Below, piece by piece: positions 18,491 through 29,700 of a stretch of 64,000 bases of DNA (position 1 is the stretch's first letter; the number at the start of each line of letters is the position of its first letter). The stretch is from Prostheceraeus crozeri (Eukaryota; Platyhelminthes; Polycladida; Euryleptidae). A program made the position numbers and the translations under genes. A model generated the notes under the pieces. It worked only from the letters and a program-made list of their open reading frames with translations. It was not told the DNA's origin and made no database searches. The stretch spans positions 248,001-312,000 of the forward strand of contig CAJQUW010014303.1 of the NCBI GenBank assembly GCA_907163375.1, given 5' to 3'.

Positions 18491-19149
18491 AATGCTTGCA
18501 GTGACTGTTTAATCAATTCTGGTGGCTACGGAAAGTCGTCAACTTTATGCGTACCTCGAACGAATTTTTGTCACGGGTAAACTTTGTTGCCTGGTAAACT
18601 GCATATTATCCACGCTACCCATCGATGTCTGAGACATTAAATTTCCTATGTGATATCGTAGTGCTATTGGCAAGTCTGAATTTCAAGCAATTGTAGGTGC
18701 TTCTTCATATAAATCCTGAGTTGATCTATTTCGCGTTGCTTTCACATACTGCCTGGGATATCGTCCTAAACGTGTTGTTCTCTTTGGCATTTTTCCAAAA
18801 ATGATGTATCAGAAATGTAATTCGATTATATCATTACTTCAATGCGCATAATATCAAGAACTGAGAAAAATATTTTGAATTTGAAGACACAACTGTCTTT
18901 TTCTAAAATGTTGGAAAAAGTTTTTCAATATCATGTTTTTTTACAAAGTTATAGGGCGAATGCGTGGACAAATAATACATTTCGAAAATTTGTCAAGCAG
19001 TTTTGATGAATTTCACAATTGTTGTTTGACAACTGATTTTGAATGCACACTGAAAAGTTAATATCATGGCTAGATTTTTTAAACAAATATTCAATTATCA
19101 TATTTTTAGAGTCAAAATTGAATCTGAAAATTCACTAAATTTGTTTCTA
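18491..19149 (+). other. Intergenic, no feature seen
   Basis: A+T-rich; nothing recognised. Confidence 0.45.
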
Positions 19150-19790
19150 GAAGATTGATATGCAATATTAGCGTCGTTGCTATCCGGCATTGTGAGAGTT
19201 TTGAATATAATATTTTAATTCAAACAAAAATTTTATTGTGTCAACGGAATACCTTGTATGCTTATGGTCAATTGCCATTACCAGTAGTAGTAGGCGAAAT
19301 GACTGCACTTGGTGTCACCTTGAATAAGAAGCTACCGTGGGATCATCATGTTGCAAATGTGGTCAAGAAATGCAACCGCTGATTCTTCATCTTGCGTACA
19401 CTGAAGCATTTTATGAGTGTGAATGATTGAAATCTTGTGTATACTGGCATCATTCAATCGATATTAGAATATTCTTGTACGATTGTGCGCTTACCTAAGG
19501 GGCTTAGTAAAAAGATACAAAGTATTGATAATGGGGCCTTCAAGCTTTATATGGAAATAGTATTGAAAATAATAGACTTTGCTACATTAGAAATCGTCTC
19601 CAATACCGTCGCGAATTCATCAGCCTGACTATTTATGAATGTGGCTTTTAACATAAACCACGTCATTCATCAATACATACCTGAGCGCTTATATAATCCC
19701 AAGCATCTCCGATTCAAACTGACCCGGACTGATAAATATAAATGCTCATTCCCCTTACTTCCACGATCATGAATCACAAATACGTGTAGT
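19150..19790 (+). pseudogene. LINE fragment, reverse transcriptase carboxy end
   Basis: Broken frames contain the post-catalytic signature of Jockey/CR1-type reverse transcriptases: ALGVTLNKKLPWDHHV, then FILRTLKHFM, LEYSC (position of LDYCS in intact elements), SKKIQSIDNGAFK, and LRFKLTRTDKYKCSF. Several stops and shifts interrupt it. It is unrelated at fine scale to the LINE at 4335, so it is a separate, older lineage. Confidence 0.72.
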
Positions 19791-20968
19791 AATATGTCAT
19801 TGGACTTTGCATGTCTAAAATACACGGTAATGTGAGTTTCATCATTTTCTTCTTTGGAAATGATTTTGTATTTCAGTCGCATGATTTTACTATTAGCAAT
19901 ATGTGACATTTTGTGCAATTCTTTGTAAATTATGATTTCCATTCCTTTTGACAATAACACTACTGTTATCCCCCCACTGGAATCTCCCAACTTCCTACAA
20001 ACGCCCACATTTACAAGTACTTATAACTAACTTAAAACTGTCCATCCCAGGATCTAAGTCAACCATCGTCACATACTATCAGTTGCGGTAGCTTTCTGCG
20101 GTATGCATAAGGCAGTAAATCTCATCACACATTCTTCTACTGCAGTCTATTTATCATACATTTCTACTCTGAATGATTCATACTCGCAGACAGCGTGCTG
20201 CGTAAAATTGAGGCGTCATGGGCTGATATCATTGTTCAGTTCCTTATCGATTTTATTCATTGAACTGATTAAATGACAAGATAAGTTCGCTCAAGGTAGT
20301 GGTGGACAACTAAGTTGGGACAGAGAACCACCAATTTTAAAAGTCAGAAATGTGATTAAAATTCCGTATTTCGTGCATTTTAGTTTCATAAGGACTGCTT
20401 TACTATAAACAGTAGTCGCATGTCATTGCATGACATAATTCCACATGGAAGTGCATACAGTAGCATGGTACGCAACTAATTTGCTCACTATGACGTAATT
20501 ATAATTTTTACATTACAAAATATAGTGAAAATAAATTTAACCCAACAAAAAATGGAAGTCTTTCCTTTGTGCTACTAAATTATGACAATGTGATCTTGTT
20601 ACATTGAAAATGACGGTGCAATCTAGCAATGTGTCGCTCAAGCATGAACGGGATTCAAATGCTACGCATATGCTCCAATAACGTTACTACCTACATTGCG
20701 ATTTTCCTGAGATCTGGCAAAATCTAGCAAATTCCTGAAATCCCTGCATAGGCGTACTCTATCTTTAAATCGTTCCGTATGACAATATACATGCAACATT
20801 AAAACAAGATAAAGAGGCTGTGACCTATAGACAGCCATGGGTAAGATGGTTAGGCAGTTGTCGCAAATCCACTGGAAGGGACTCCCCAGTGTACAAGACT
20901 CCCTGAAAAAGAGCGCTGATAATTGGATAATTGGTGAATGATGGACATTTCCTTAGCCTTCCATTTTG
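19791..20968 (+). other. Intergenic, no feature seen
   Basis: No repeat or coding signal recognised. The minus frame at 19670-20008 partly overlaps the LINE tail and is a shadow. Confidence 0.45.
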
Positions 20969-21058
20969 TAACAGATAATTATAATGCATAGATTTGAGGT
21001 CATTATTGCTATAATTACCGACAAATAATGACTGAAGAAATCTATGCATTATCTGTTA
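20969..21058. repeat. Imperfect 90-nt hairpin
   Basis: TAACAGATAAT...GCATAGATTT...GTCATTATT on the left arm is answered by AATAATGAC...AAATCTATGC...ATTATCTGTTA on the right. The left arm has one 5-nt bulge and there is a small internal loop. The size suits a miRNA-like precursor or a very small foldback MITE. Confidence 0.6.
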
Positions 21059-22158
21059 TAATACATGACTTTTTTCATAGAAGTCTTAATGATACCAGGT
21101 TAATAATTTCCAACCAGGAAAATAATTACCTGCTTCGTGGAACTTATTAACCTGTGGACATAGAAAGCCTTGCAAAATCATGCATTATACAAAATTAAAC
21201 TATAGCCTAAAAAAGGTTTGACCAATTGTTCTTAGTGCAAATTGTTATGCGCCAGAAAATATTATCCAATTAAGTTTATTTTTAAAACAATGATCAGGAC
21301 AATAAATGTTTATTTCCAAAGACCCTGGAGAGATATACATGAAACATACACCAATCATGATACTATGAAGCAATGTACAAAATGTGATGTGCTCGTGTAC
21401 GTGTGTAAGCGTGCGGTCAATGCCAACGACAACAAAAAAATGATCAGGGAGGAGAGGAAAATAATAAGAATCTAAATTTTTCTTTCAAATTTCACTTAGC
21501 CTAAATAAGTGACATAACCAAGCAACTTTAGATTAATTCATGCACAATTATGATTATCAAGTTAGGGCCTTTGTGAAAGCATGTTGTGAGGAATGCTGAT
21601 TCTAACATGTCGGAACATGAGGAAGCTATATTCTTTATATTTAGTGTGACAATAGCTTGTCTACAAATATGTTTTCCACATGCTTGAATTCAGTCTTTTT
21701 CAAAAATATTATATCTCAGCGCTTTTTTAAACCCATGCTTCGACAATGGCGTCGGATTGCATTTTGCTTGAAAGAAAATGATTTCCAAATAATCGGTAGT
21801 CGGCCGATATGATATTCTGACCCTTACCGATGATCTACAAATCATGCTGCTCGAAGGCAGTGAAAGATAATGTAATCTTTGGGGCAACTTATCGGCCGAC
21901 TATTGAAAATCCTCCGTTTAATTGGTATACCAATATATTATTCAACATAATTATTTAAGGCAAACTGATACATTTTGAGATTTGCTATTATTTGGCGAAA
22001 TTATTTCACATTTGTATCTGAAGAATATCATAAAATAAGTAGTGGTTTATTTTCTAAAAAATCAGATTCTGATTAGATTTTAGATTATACTGAACAAAGT
22101 TGGTATAAAATGATCACAATAATTCATGAAAAATTATAAACAGCAAAATGATGTACTA
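21059..22158 (+). other. Intergenic, short palindromic patch only
   Basis: Contains an inverted pair AGTCGGCCGATA (about 21792) and TATCGGCCGACT (about 21891), perhaps a small MITE. Otherwise A+T-rich and featureless. Confidence 0.4.
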
Positions 22159-22600
22159 TAGGTGACATGCCACACTCAATTACGCGTACTTCACGCGTAA
22201 ACTACGCGTAATTACACATGACCCTAAACATCCGTGGCTATGCGTGACATTGCTACAACATCTGTCGGCAGTTTTGTTATAAAGACTTTGCTTCTCATGT
22301 GTCTGCATACATCAGATGCTAAACAATGTGATAGGATCTCAATTTCATGGTCAGGGAAGACAGAACATGCTTAGCGGTTCATCCGTGGTTCAAGCAGAAA
22401 CGCAGAGAACTGTAGACGACGCGCAAACTATAAACGCTCGCTCGCGCGTATTCGTAAGCATTCCCCATGTTTTAACAGCATCAGATCAAGTGATTTCTGA
22501 TTCTTAAGCCTAGTGTACATTAGATGAAGTTGGCAGTTAGCAGTTTGTCGTTTGTAGTTACTGCATTTCGTAGTTTATAAAGACGTGTACATATTGAGCG

Positions 22601-24443
22601 ATGAGAATCAAAATGTCAGCTGCTGTGAATAGAAGACGGAAATTGCTACTCCTCCTATATATTACTACCCTTCGAAGAAATTCCCGAAGATGGTGGATCA
22701 GACCAATATTTAAACAAAGAAAATCTACGGAGAGATGCGTCTGTTAGATCAGATGGAGGAAGTTGACTCAGAATATTTCTATAAATACACACGAATGTCG
22801 CCGACCAAATTCAACAAGTTGCTAAACATTTTGAAACCAAAAATATCTCATTCAGGACCCAGAGAATCGATTTCTCCCAAGGAACGTTTAGCCATTACCT
22901 TACGGTAAGTGACATTATGTACTTACATAAAACAATTATTTCATTTTTACATTGTTTTCTTGTAGGGTGTTGTCAACAGGCGATTCTTTCCAAACCGTTG
23001 GATTTAGTTTTCGAGTTGGATTCAAAACAGTTGGAAATATTGTAAGAGAAGTGTGTGATGCCATTTGGGAAAACTTAGCACCAGAATACCTACGAGTACC
23101 GGTTGAAAGTGAATGGGTGCAAATTAGATCTGATTTTTGGAATACATGGAATGTTCGATGGCATCTAGGATCAATCGATGGCAAGCATTGTACCATCCAA
23201 GCTCCAAATAATTCTGGAACTGATTACTTTAATTATAAGAAATTTTTCAGCATCATTCTTTTAGCAGTTGTAGACGCCAATTATTGCTTTAAGATCATCG
23301 ATGTAGTAGCTGCTGGCCGCTAAAGCGATGGAGGAGTCCTGAGAAACTCCCTATTCTTCCAGAAGGTCGAATCAAATGAATTGAATTTACCGAATGAGAA
23401 ATGCCTCCCGAATACTTCCGTTTCATTACCTCATTATTTTCTTGGTGATGAGGCATTTCCTTTGAAAACATACATGATGCGACCATTTGGAGGGAAAGTA
23501 ACATCGGAATCAAAAAAGATTTTCAACTATAGACACAGCAGAGGTCGAAGAGTTGTAGAAAATGCTTTCGGAATTTTATCCTCAAAATGGAGAATTTTTA
23601 GGTGAGTTAACTTTAAACCAAAAAGGAAAATAGTATTGTATTAGTTGTCAATATTATTTATTAAGCCTTATCAATTTGTCATCAAATACCTGTACATTCT
23701 TTCTTGCATCTCAATTAATATAATTCAACAAAATAACAATGCATAAAATATATACGTGAAACGAAAAACATTCATTTGAACTATGACTACTAAGAAAAAT
23801 AGGGATTCTAAACTTCATTGCATTAGTGATGTAATGAAACTATAATAATAAATGAAAATTTGCGATTAATTATGAGTTGTAATGATTTTACGAATCATAA
23901 AATCTTAAAATATGTATTTATTTTCAAATTATGTAAAAATTTTCATTTAGATCATTACGGTTATTAATCAATAGAAAAACAATAATCTAGTTACAAAGTT
24001 AAAATCTGTGATCATGTCTAAACAAATTAAAGAGATATTGACTTGTTCAAGTGTGAAAGTATTATAATATAACTACGTGCGTACTATTAAATGGATTTTT
24101 CTATTTTAGACGTGCAATTGTCGCTAAGCCAGAGACTGCAATCAAAATAATCAAAGCGACGCGTGTGTTACATAATTTTCTTAAAATGACGGATACATCT
24201 GAGGACACTAACAGGCGTTATTGCAAGCCTGGTTTTGCTGATATGGTTGATCAGAATGGTGATGTAATTGATGGATCATGGAGACAAGAATCATCATCTG
24301 ATGTTTTGGAATCTTTTACAGAGAAAAACTCGGACAAATCATCGAAAAATGCGATGCAAAATCGGGAACTGTTATGTGACTTTTACAATTCTCCAGAAGG
24401 AAAAGTTTCATGGCAATACGCTTACATTCGACGTGGACTTTGA
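22601..24443 (+). pseudogene. Harbinger transposase (HARBI1-like), lightly damaged
   Basis: Three exons: 22601-22904, 22966-23601 and 24110-24440 with TGA at 24441. Motifs in order: RRWWIRPIFKQR, YFYKYTRMS, ERLAITLRVLSTGDSF across intron 1, IDGKH (first Asp), YKKFFSIILLAVVDANY, GDEAFPLKTYMMRP (second Asp), RRVVENAFGI (Glu) and a carboxy ATRVLHNFL. The catalytic triad is therefore kept. Two lesions are visible: a one-base frame change near 22733 between KSTE and MRLLDQM, and an in-frame TAA at 23321-23323 inside the conserved GR-SDGG block. The enzyme cuts and joins the element ends together with the MADF partner. Confidence 0.9.
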
Positions 24444-24856
24444 ACCGTGTAAAAATCATTTAGGAAACTTTCGACAGCATTTTGGAAGATGAAATAAAGA
24501 CTTGAAGTAATTGCCTTCTTATCACCGTTATCTGCTTAATTTGGAAATTATTGCGTGATTAAGTGTTTATGTAATTTTCTTGTATGAGGAAAAATCGAAT
24601 ATCACCAATTTTATTCTAATTTGATGGAGTAAATCAAGTTTAAAAAAAATGATAAAAGAAAAGAGTCAGATTATGTATTGTTGGTATTGGAATTCATATA
24701 TTTGTAAAATGCGAGTACTTTCGACCGTCATCCAACAGTCATCATTATTATGTACTAATCAATTTATACTAATTAGCAAAAACATAACTACAAAGACTAC
24801 AATTTCCAGAATACAATGAAAATATATTAATTTTGTCAAGCACTGATAGAATGGAA

Positions 24857-25705
24857 CTAATTCCAAAGATTATCCCACACATCAATTGTGGACTGTTCTC
24901 TCTGGTTGTTTGCTGATGTCGACGATTGCTCATTGTTCTCATTGTTCTGACGGAAATATTGAGACGAACATTGTATATTTCTTTTTGTAAACTCATACAA
25001 TTTCATCTGAATCGCCATTCGCGCCTCAATTTGATCACAAACATTGAGTTTCTTCAAGCACGATGATACATATAATCCAAACATGTCATTCTCATCTTTT
25101 TCTACATCTGACTTCCGCAATTCTTTAAGTTCTTCTATGATGAAGTTCTGTAACTTCGCAGAAGATGTAAGTTTAGGAATTTTTGCAGAGGAAGCACATG
25201 TAAGTTTAGGTTTCTTCACTGGTGTTTCAGTAGATAAAATCTCCTCTCCATCACTTTCAATGTCAGACCGGTCTTTGTTCTCAATACCAATCAGACCGTT
25301 CTCGATGTCACTATCACAAGTTTCAGAAGAGACGATGTTAGAGTAAGTTATTCGATGTTTCACAGATGGTGTTAAAAAGTTTAAGTAGGGCAGCCAAGGC
25401 CATTTATCCTCCTTAGTGGCAGCGCTACCACTTCTTTCACGCAATCTCTTCTCGCGTAGTTTTCTTGAGAATGTATCTCGAAGATTCTTCCATCGTTTCT
25501 GAGAATCTTCGACGGTAAGAGAACAAGCACTACTAACCGATAGCCAAGATTTTTCTTTCAAAGTTTTATCCTTATAGTCTTTCAAAGATGTATTATACAA
25601 GTGTGGATATTTCTCCACTTCCAGAATCAGTTTCTCAGTAACCGAAGTATCACTATCCATCATGATAATATATAAAATCGTGTTGTAGCTCAACTGCACA
25701 GTCAA
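24857..25705 (-). CDS. Harbinger MADF/Myb-like DNA-binding protein
   Basis: Open for 282 codons on the minus strand. The second methionine cluster (MMDSDTSV, about residue 15) fits the start better. A MADF domain follows: KLILEVEKYPHLYNTSLKDY, KEKSWLSVSSAC, CSLTVEDSQKRWKNLRDTF and a basic KLREKRLRERSGS. Then comes an acidic linker (SDIENGLIGIENKDRSDIES) and a carboxy BESS-like region with a hydrophobic pattern (FGLYVSSCLKKLN). In Harbinger elements this protein binds the inverted ends and carries the transposase to the nucleus. The frame is intact. It converges on the transposase with about 410 bp between them. Confidence 0.88.
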   Translation of the reverse strand: MTVQLSYNTILYIIMMDSDTSVTEKLILEVEKYPHLYNTSLKDYKDKTLKEKSWLSVSSACSLTVEDSQKRWKNLRDTFSRKLREKRLRERSGSAATKEDKWPWLPYLNFLTPSVKHRITYSNIVSSETCDSDIENGLIGIENKDRSDIESDGEEILSTETPVKKPKLTCASSAKIPKLTSSAKLQNFIIEELKELRKSDVEKDENDMFGLYVSSCLKKLNVCDQIEARMAIQMKLYEFTKRNIQCSSQYFRQNNENNEQSSTSANNQREQSTIDVWDNLWN

Positions 25706-26020
25706 AAGTTGTGATTATCAAATTCTACCAACGACAGCAGTTCGGTTACCAAAACGACGCTTGACGTCATCATTTAGGAAAAATCAATGTACACGCATCA
25801 ACGACGAACTGCCAACGACATGACTCAACGATTCAGCTCGGAGATGTCGTTGCATTGAACTGCGAACGACGAATGACGAACTGCGAACTGCAGCTAATGT
25901 ACACTAGGCTTTAGTGCAGCGCGTATGTACGCGCGTAGAAGAATATTTAGAAGAATCTTTAACCACGGATGTTTGGGGTGCTCCGTAGTTACGCGTGAAT
26001 TACGCGTGGCATGTCACCTA

Positions 26021-26166
26021 GTGTACTGGACAAGCTGGCGGTTGCACTGGACATCACGCATATTTATTTACAAGCTTGATTTCTCTGTGAAAATGGAAAC
26101 TGGTTATTTTGGCTACAAAACCTGCGGTTGAGAATGTACATGTATTATATTCAACTACGAACAGAA
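26021..26166 (+). other. Short intergenic gap
   Basis: About 145 bp between the split MITE and the next hAT MITE. Nothing recognised. Confidence 0.4.
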
Positions 26167-26174
26167 ATTTCTGT

Positions 26175-26373
26175 CAGAGTTGGAAGTGGGTCAACGAAAC
26201 TTGACCCATGACCCACCTGACCCACGGCATATGTGACCCAAGACCCACCTGACCCACCAACTTTTCGGAAAAACATGACCCACGACCCACGTGACCCACG
26301 ACCCACGTGACCCACGCGATTTTGTGACCCACTTGACCCATGACCCACGACCCACGACCCACTTCCAACTCTG
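26175..26373. mobile_element. 199-bp hAT MITE rich in TGACCCACG repeats
   Basis: Perfect inverted ends CAGAGTTGGAAGTGGGTC and GACCCACTTCCAACTCTG, with the perfect 8-bp duplication ATTTCTGT (26167-26174 and 26374-26381). The interior is mostly repeats of ACCCACG/ACCCACCTG. The CAGAG start and 8-bp duplication identify hAT. It lies about 290 bp upstream of the gene 2 TATA-like box. Confidence 0.95.
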
Positions 26374-26612
26374 ATTTCTGTTGTGATAACATTATGAGAA
26401 AAGGTCAACATTATCAACCTCGTTGTTCATTCTCATTGACATAAATCCAGACTATGAAATCGTCGTTGACAATGTATTGCAACTCTTAAGTAAGCATTTA
26501 CTCGTTAATATTCAACTTCATATCTGTGACAACTACGTGGCTCTACTAAATCAGAAAGTTTCGGAACAGTAACAGATGGAGTTGTGTAGGCCCACGCATA
26601 CTCATTGATTGA

Positions 26613-26670
26613 CCAATTAAGGATAATTGAGCAATTTTTGATCTTTTCAACAATGTATGAGCATATTTAA
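26613..26670 (+). promoter_or_regulatory. Putative core promoter of gene 2 (CCAAT and TATTTAA)
   Basis: CCAAT at 26613-26617 and TATTTAA at 26664-26670 lie 46 bp upstream of the ATG at 26710. Initiation about 25-30 bp after the TATA-like box would give a very short 5' UTR. Position relative to a convincing signal-peptide exon is the main support. Confidence 0.45.
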
Positions 26671-26709
26671 GCTTTGAATAAAACACAGCACGCACACTTA
26701 TAAGACAGC

Positions 26710-26746
26710 ATGGCGGATTATTTGAAGCTGATTTTGTGCATGTTTG
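26710..26746 (+). CDS. Gene 2 exon 1: start and signal peptide
   Basis: ATG GCG GAT ... encodes [12 protein letters not shown] and ends G/gtaagt in phase 1. It fits exon 2, which continues [10 protein letters not shown], giving a complete hydrophobic signal peptide. A TATA-like box sits 40 bp upstream. A rival first exon at 29655 lies in Penelope-derived DNA and is less likely. Confidence 0.75.
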
Positions 26747-29700
26747 GTAAGTTTTCTGCGACTGCAATTATGTCATAATATTCTATAAATGTGCATGAAA
26801 ATCTTAGCGATGTGAGGATCTGTTTTCAAATAATTTCACAACAAACAGTCAGTTTATTAGTCTTATTTGCTTATTAACATTCATTTGGTAATGAACGCAT
26901 CACCAAAATTATCAATAAGTACACACGTGTACCAAATTATGTCTATACAGATTTCTCGAATCAAAAAGTATTAATGTCACAAATTAGGAAGGTCAAAAGT
27001 AAGTTTTGTTCAACAAACTACGATAAATGTATGAAGTCAATTATGTACAGCGTTTCGCGCTCTGCTTCTGTTGGTAGAATCATAAAAGCACACGCAAAAC
27101 GCTCTGCATATCTAACACTTATTTTACTTGTTCGAAAAAAGACTACGTTGCAGATATATCCCACGAACCCCCACCCAAATTTTTGGAAAAGCCATGCACA
27201 ATTGCATAGAACTGATTATGATGATATAATTAAGTAATTGCAGCTACCTATTTGCGCTACATGTATGAAGCATTTATAAATGATCCCCATAAGACATAAA
27301 TTGAAACATGATGTATCGCGATAACAAACAAGAGCTAAACAGATAGATATTGACAATCACAAGATGTTGTTGAGGATCAAGGCAGTTTTATCTTCAGAGC
27401 TGGACGAAATTGCCTTCTATTCATTGTGTCTCCTAGAGGGGAAACCGCGTCTTCGGAGACATTGAACCTTTGAAAAAAACACACGGTTTCCCGTCACTGA
27501 CACAATGATGACTGAAGAAAGTAGTTGTAAAAAAAGAGCAATTCGAAGTCAAGATGATGGAATATCATTTATCGCATGATTTCTATGATAAAACGTCACA
27601 TGAATAACAATGATTTGAATTACTTGATGATACCTCTGTATTATAATGTGACCCTGAATTATTCAGTTAATGCGGCCACGGCTATAATATAGTCACTCGC
27701 TTATCATAGTGAGATAATTTGCTTCATAGATACGTACAAGTACTAGATTGATGCGTCGGGTTTTGCGGTATGCTAAAGCTATCTGCAGCTATCGATAGAT
27801 AATAATTCCGAATCTCCGTCAGCCAATGTGATTATATTAACCGAATTCTACTACAGTCCGTTTCATAAAAAGTGGATCATCCTAAAATTTGACTAAATAA
27901 AACATAAGTATGATACAGAAAGCATTTTTCATGTTATTCCATGTCCCTGATATATTTAAATGTCCTTATATAATCTGATAAGCTATGATACACTAACGGT
28001 TCTTAAGAAGCTAATATTTTGTGGCCCTACCCTTATTGTCAATGACATTACCAATTCGTCTAGGCATTGATTCGATGATATCGTTGATTTTTGACTGATC
28101 TAACTTTCTCCACTCTCTTTTTAACAGACGTAAATTGTGATACGCCATCTGTAGGTAGCAGTGAACGACGAACGTTACGTTTTAGAATACTCCATATTCA
28201 GATCAGGAGAACGAGCTGGCCAAGATAATGTCCTAAGCCCTAATTGAGACTTGCATAAGTTGACTCTACTACTCCTGTGACACGTAGCATTATCATCCAT
28301 AAATAACCAAGTCGATGGATCACCAAGTTGATCTGTCATTTGGCCAATGTTCATTCGTAAAACATTCACATAGCGTTCAGAATTCATGGTTCCTTGCTGT
28401 ATGTGAAGTTCAGAGCGGCCATTGGTCCAAATGCCAGCCCAAATCAGTAGAGTCGCACCACCTTGTACCCGGGGACGATGTAAATGTCTCGGAATTTCCT
28501 GATCAGATTTTATCCGTAATCTCAATCAACCATCACTATCCTTCAGGCGGACTGATGCCTCATCAGACCAGACAACCCGATCCCATTGATTTCGCCAGTG
28601 ACAATGACTCATTGCCCATCTGAGACGTCTTTCTGTATGCTGATCTGATAATTCGATCTGAGAGGGCCTCTTACAGCTCTTGAAATTCGACTCAATAAGT
28701 CTTCTACGAATAGTGGACTTAGAAATAGACGAGTCTAGTGCAGCCATCTCAGTTAACGAGAGACTTGGATCAACTTTAACAAATCTCAAAATTAGGCGGT
28801 CTCTACGTTTGGATGTTTTGCGTGGACGGCCAGAGCCCTCTTTACGACAGAGTCGAAAATCATCATTATGCCATCGATGCACATTTGTGTAAGGGACATT
28901 TAGTCGCTTGCTTGTAGCTCGCACAGAAAACCCCAAAAGGCAAGGCTGACACTTTGCCTTTTGTGAATGCGATCTCGTTATTGTTCATTTGTGCTTTGTA
29001 TTGTTTTCAACCGGTAAGAGATAGATTTCTAGCTGAAAGCAATCAGAAGTGCTGCCAACACCACCGCGACGAAGTCAGGAAGCTATGGAACAAAGTCCAG
29101 TTAATCACATGTAGCAGTTACATTATTGTTGATGAATAATGGTGCTATACTGGCTCTGATTGACCGATTTTCTTTATTTTTGTTTTGCTTGATAGCTTTT
29201 GGCTTGTAGAACAACATATTACATAACAAAGGAAACAAATGTAATTTTATAAGAGTGAGGTATGATTTTGTGTAACATTGCTAAATGAAGATCAAATTAT
29301 CTACTGCTTATTTATCTATAACAGGAAAACAACTTAATATTCATACTTGAAATTTCCAACAATGATATTAGTAAGCACAACTGACATATCTTCCAAATTT
29401 CAGAGAAATTCGTTCAAGTTTGGCGGAGTTAGACAAAGTTGAAGTTAAGGCGATGTTAAAGGGTGATCCATTTTTTATGAAACAATCTGTATTACAAAGA
29501 TGCGGTAATCGCCTAAATAAATGAACACCGTTTTATACGCAGTGTACAAAAGACCTACGGTTATACAACATTCGTCTTTTGTCAAGTCACAGAGAAATTC
29601 AAAAATATGTAATTTATGCACACGAACAGAATATGCTTGTATAGACTTTGACAAATGGATTGGAAATCAGTGTTTTCGATCTTTCTATTAGGTATAGGTT

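Larger units (their letters stand above)
22507..25910 (+). mobile_element. PIF/Harbinger transposon (3404 bp)
   Basis: Perfect inverted ends AGCCTAGTGTACATTAG and CTAATGTACACTAGGCT, flanked by the 3-bp duplication TTA (22504-22506 and 25911-25913) typical of the superfamily. It has the standard two-gene plan in convergent orientation: a DDE transposase on plus (22601-24443) and a MADF/Myb-like DNA-binding protein on minus (24857-25705). Light damage in the transposase indicates a relatively young but probably non-autonomous copy. Confidence 0.95.
22161..26018 (+). mobile_element. 451-bp MITE split by a Harbinger element
   Basis: Inverted ends GGTGACATGCC (after TA 22159-22160) and GGCATGTCACC (before TA 26019-26020), with subterminal ACGCGTAATTCACGCGTAA-type motifs. 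The two halves (22161-22506 and 25914-26018) are contiguous in the related copy at 2118. TA flanks suggest Tc1/mariner-type mobilisation, but no transposase is encoded. Confidence 0.85.
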
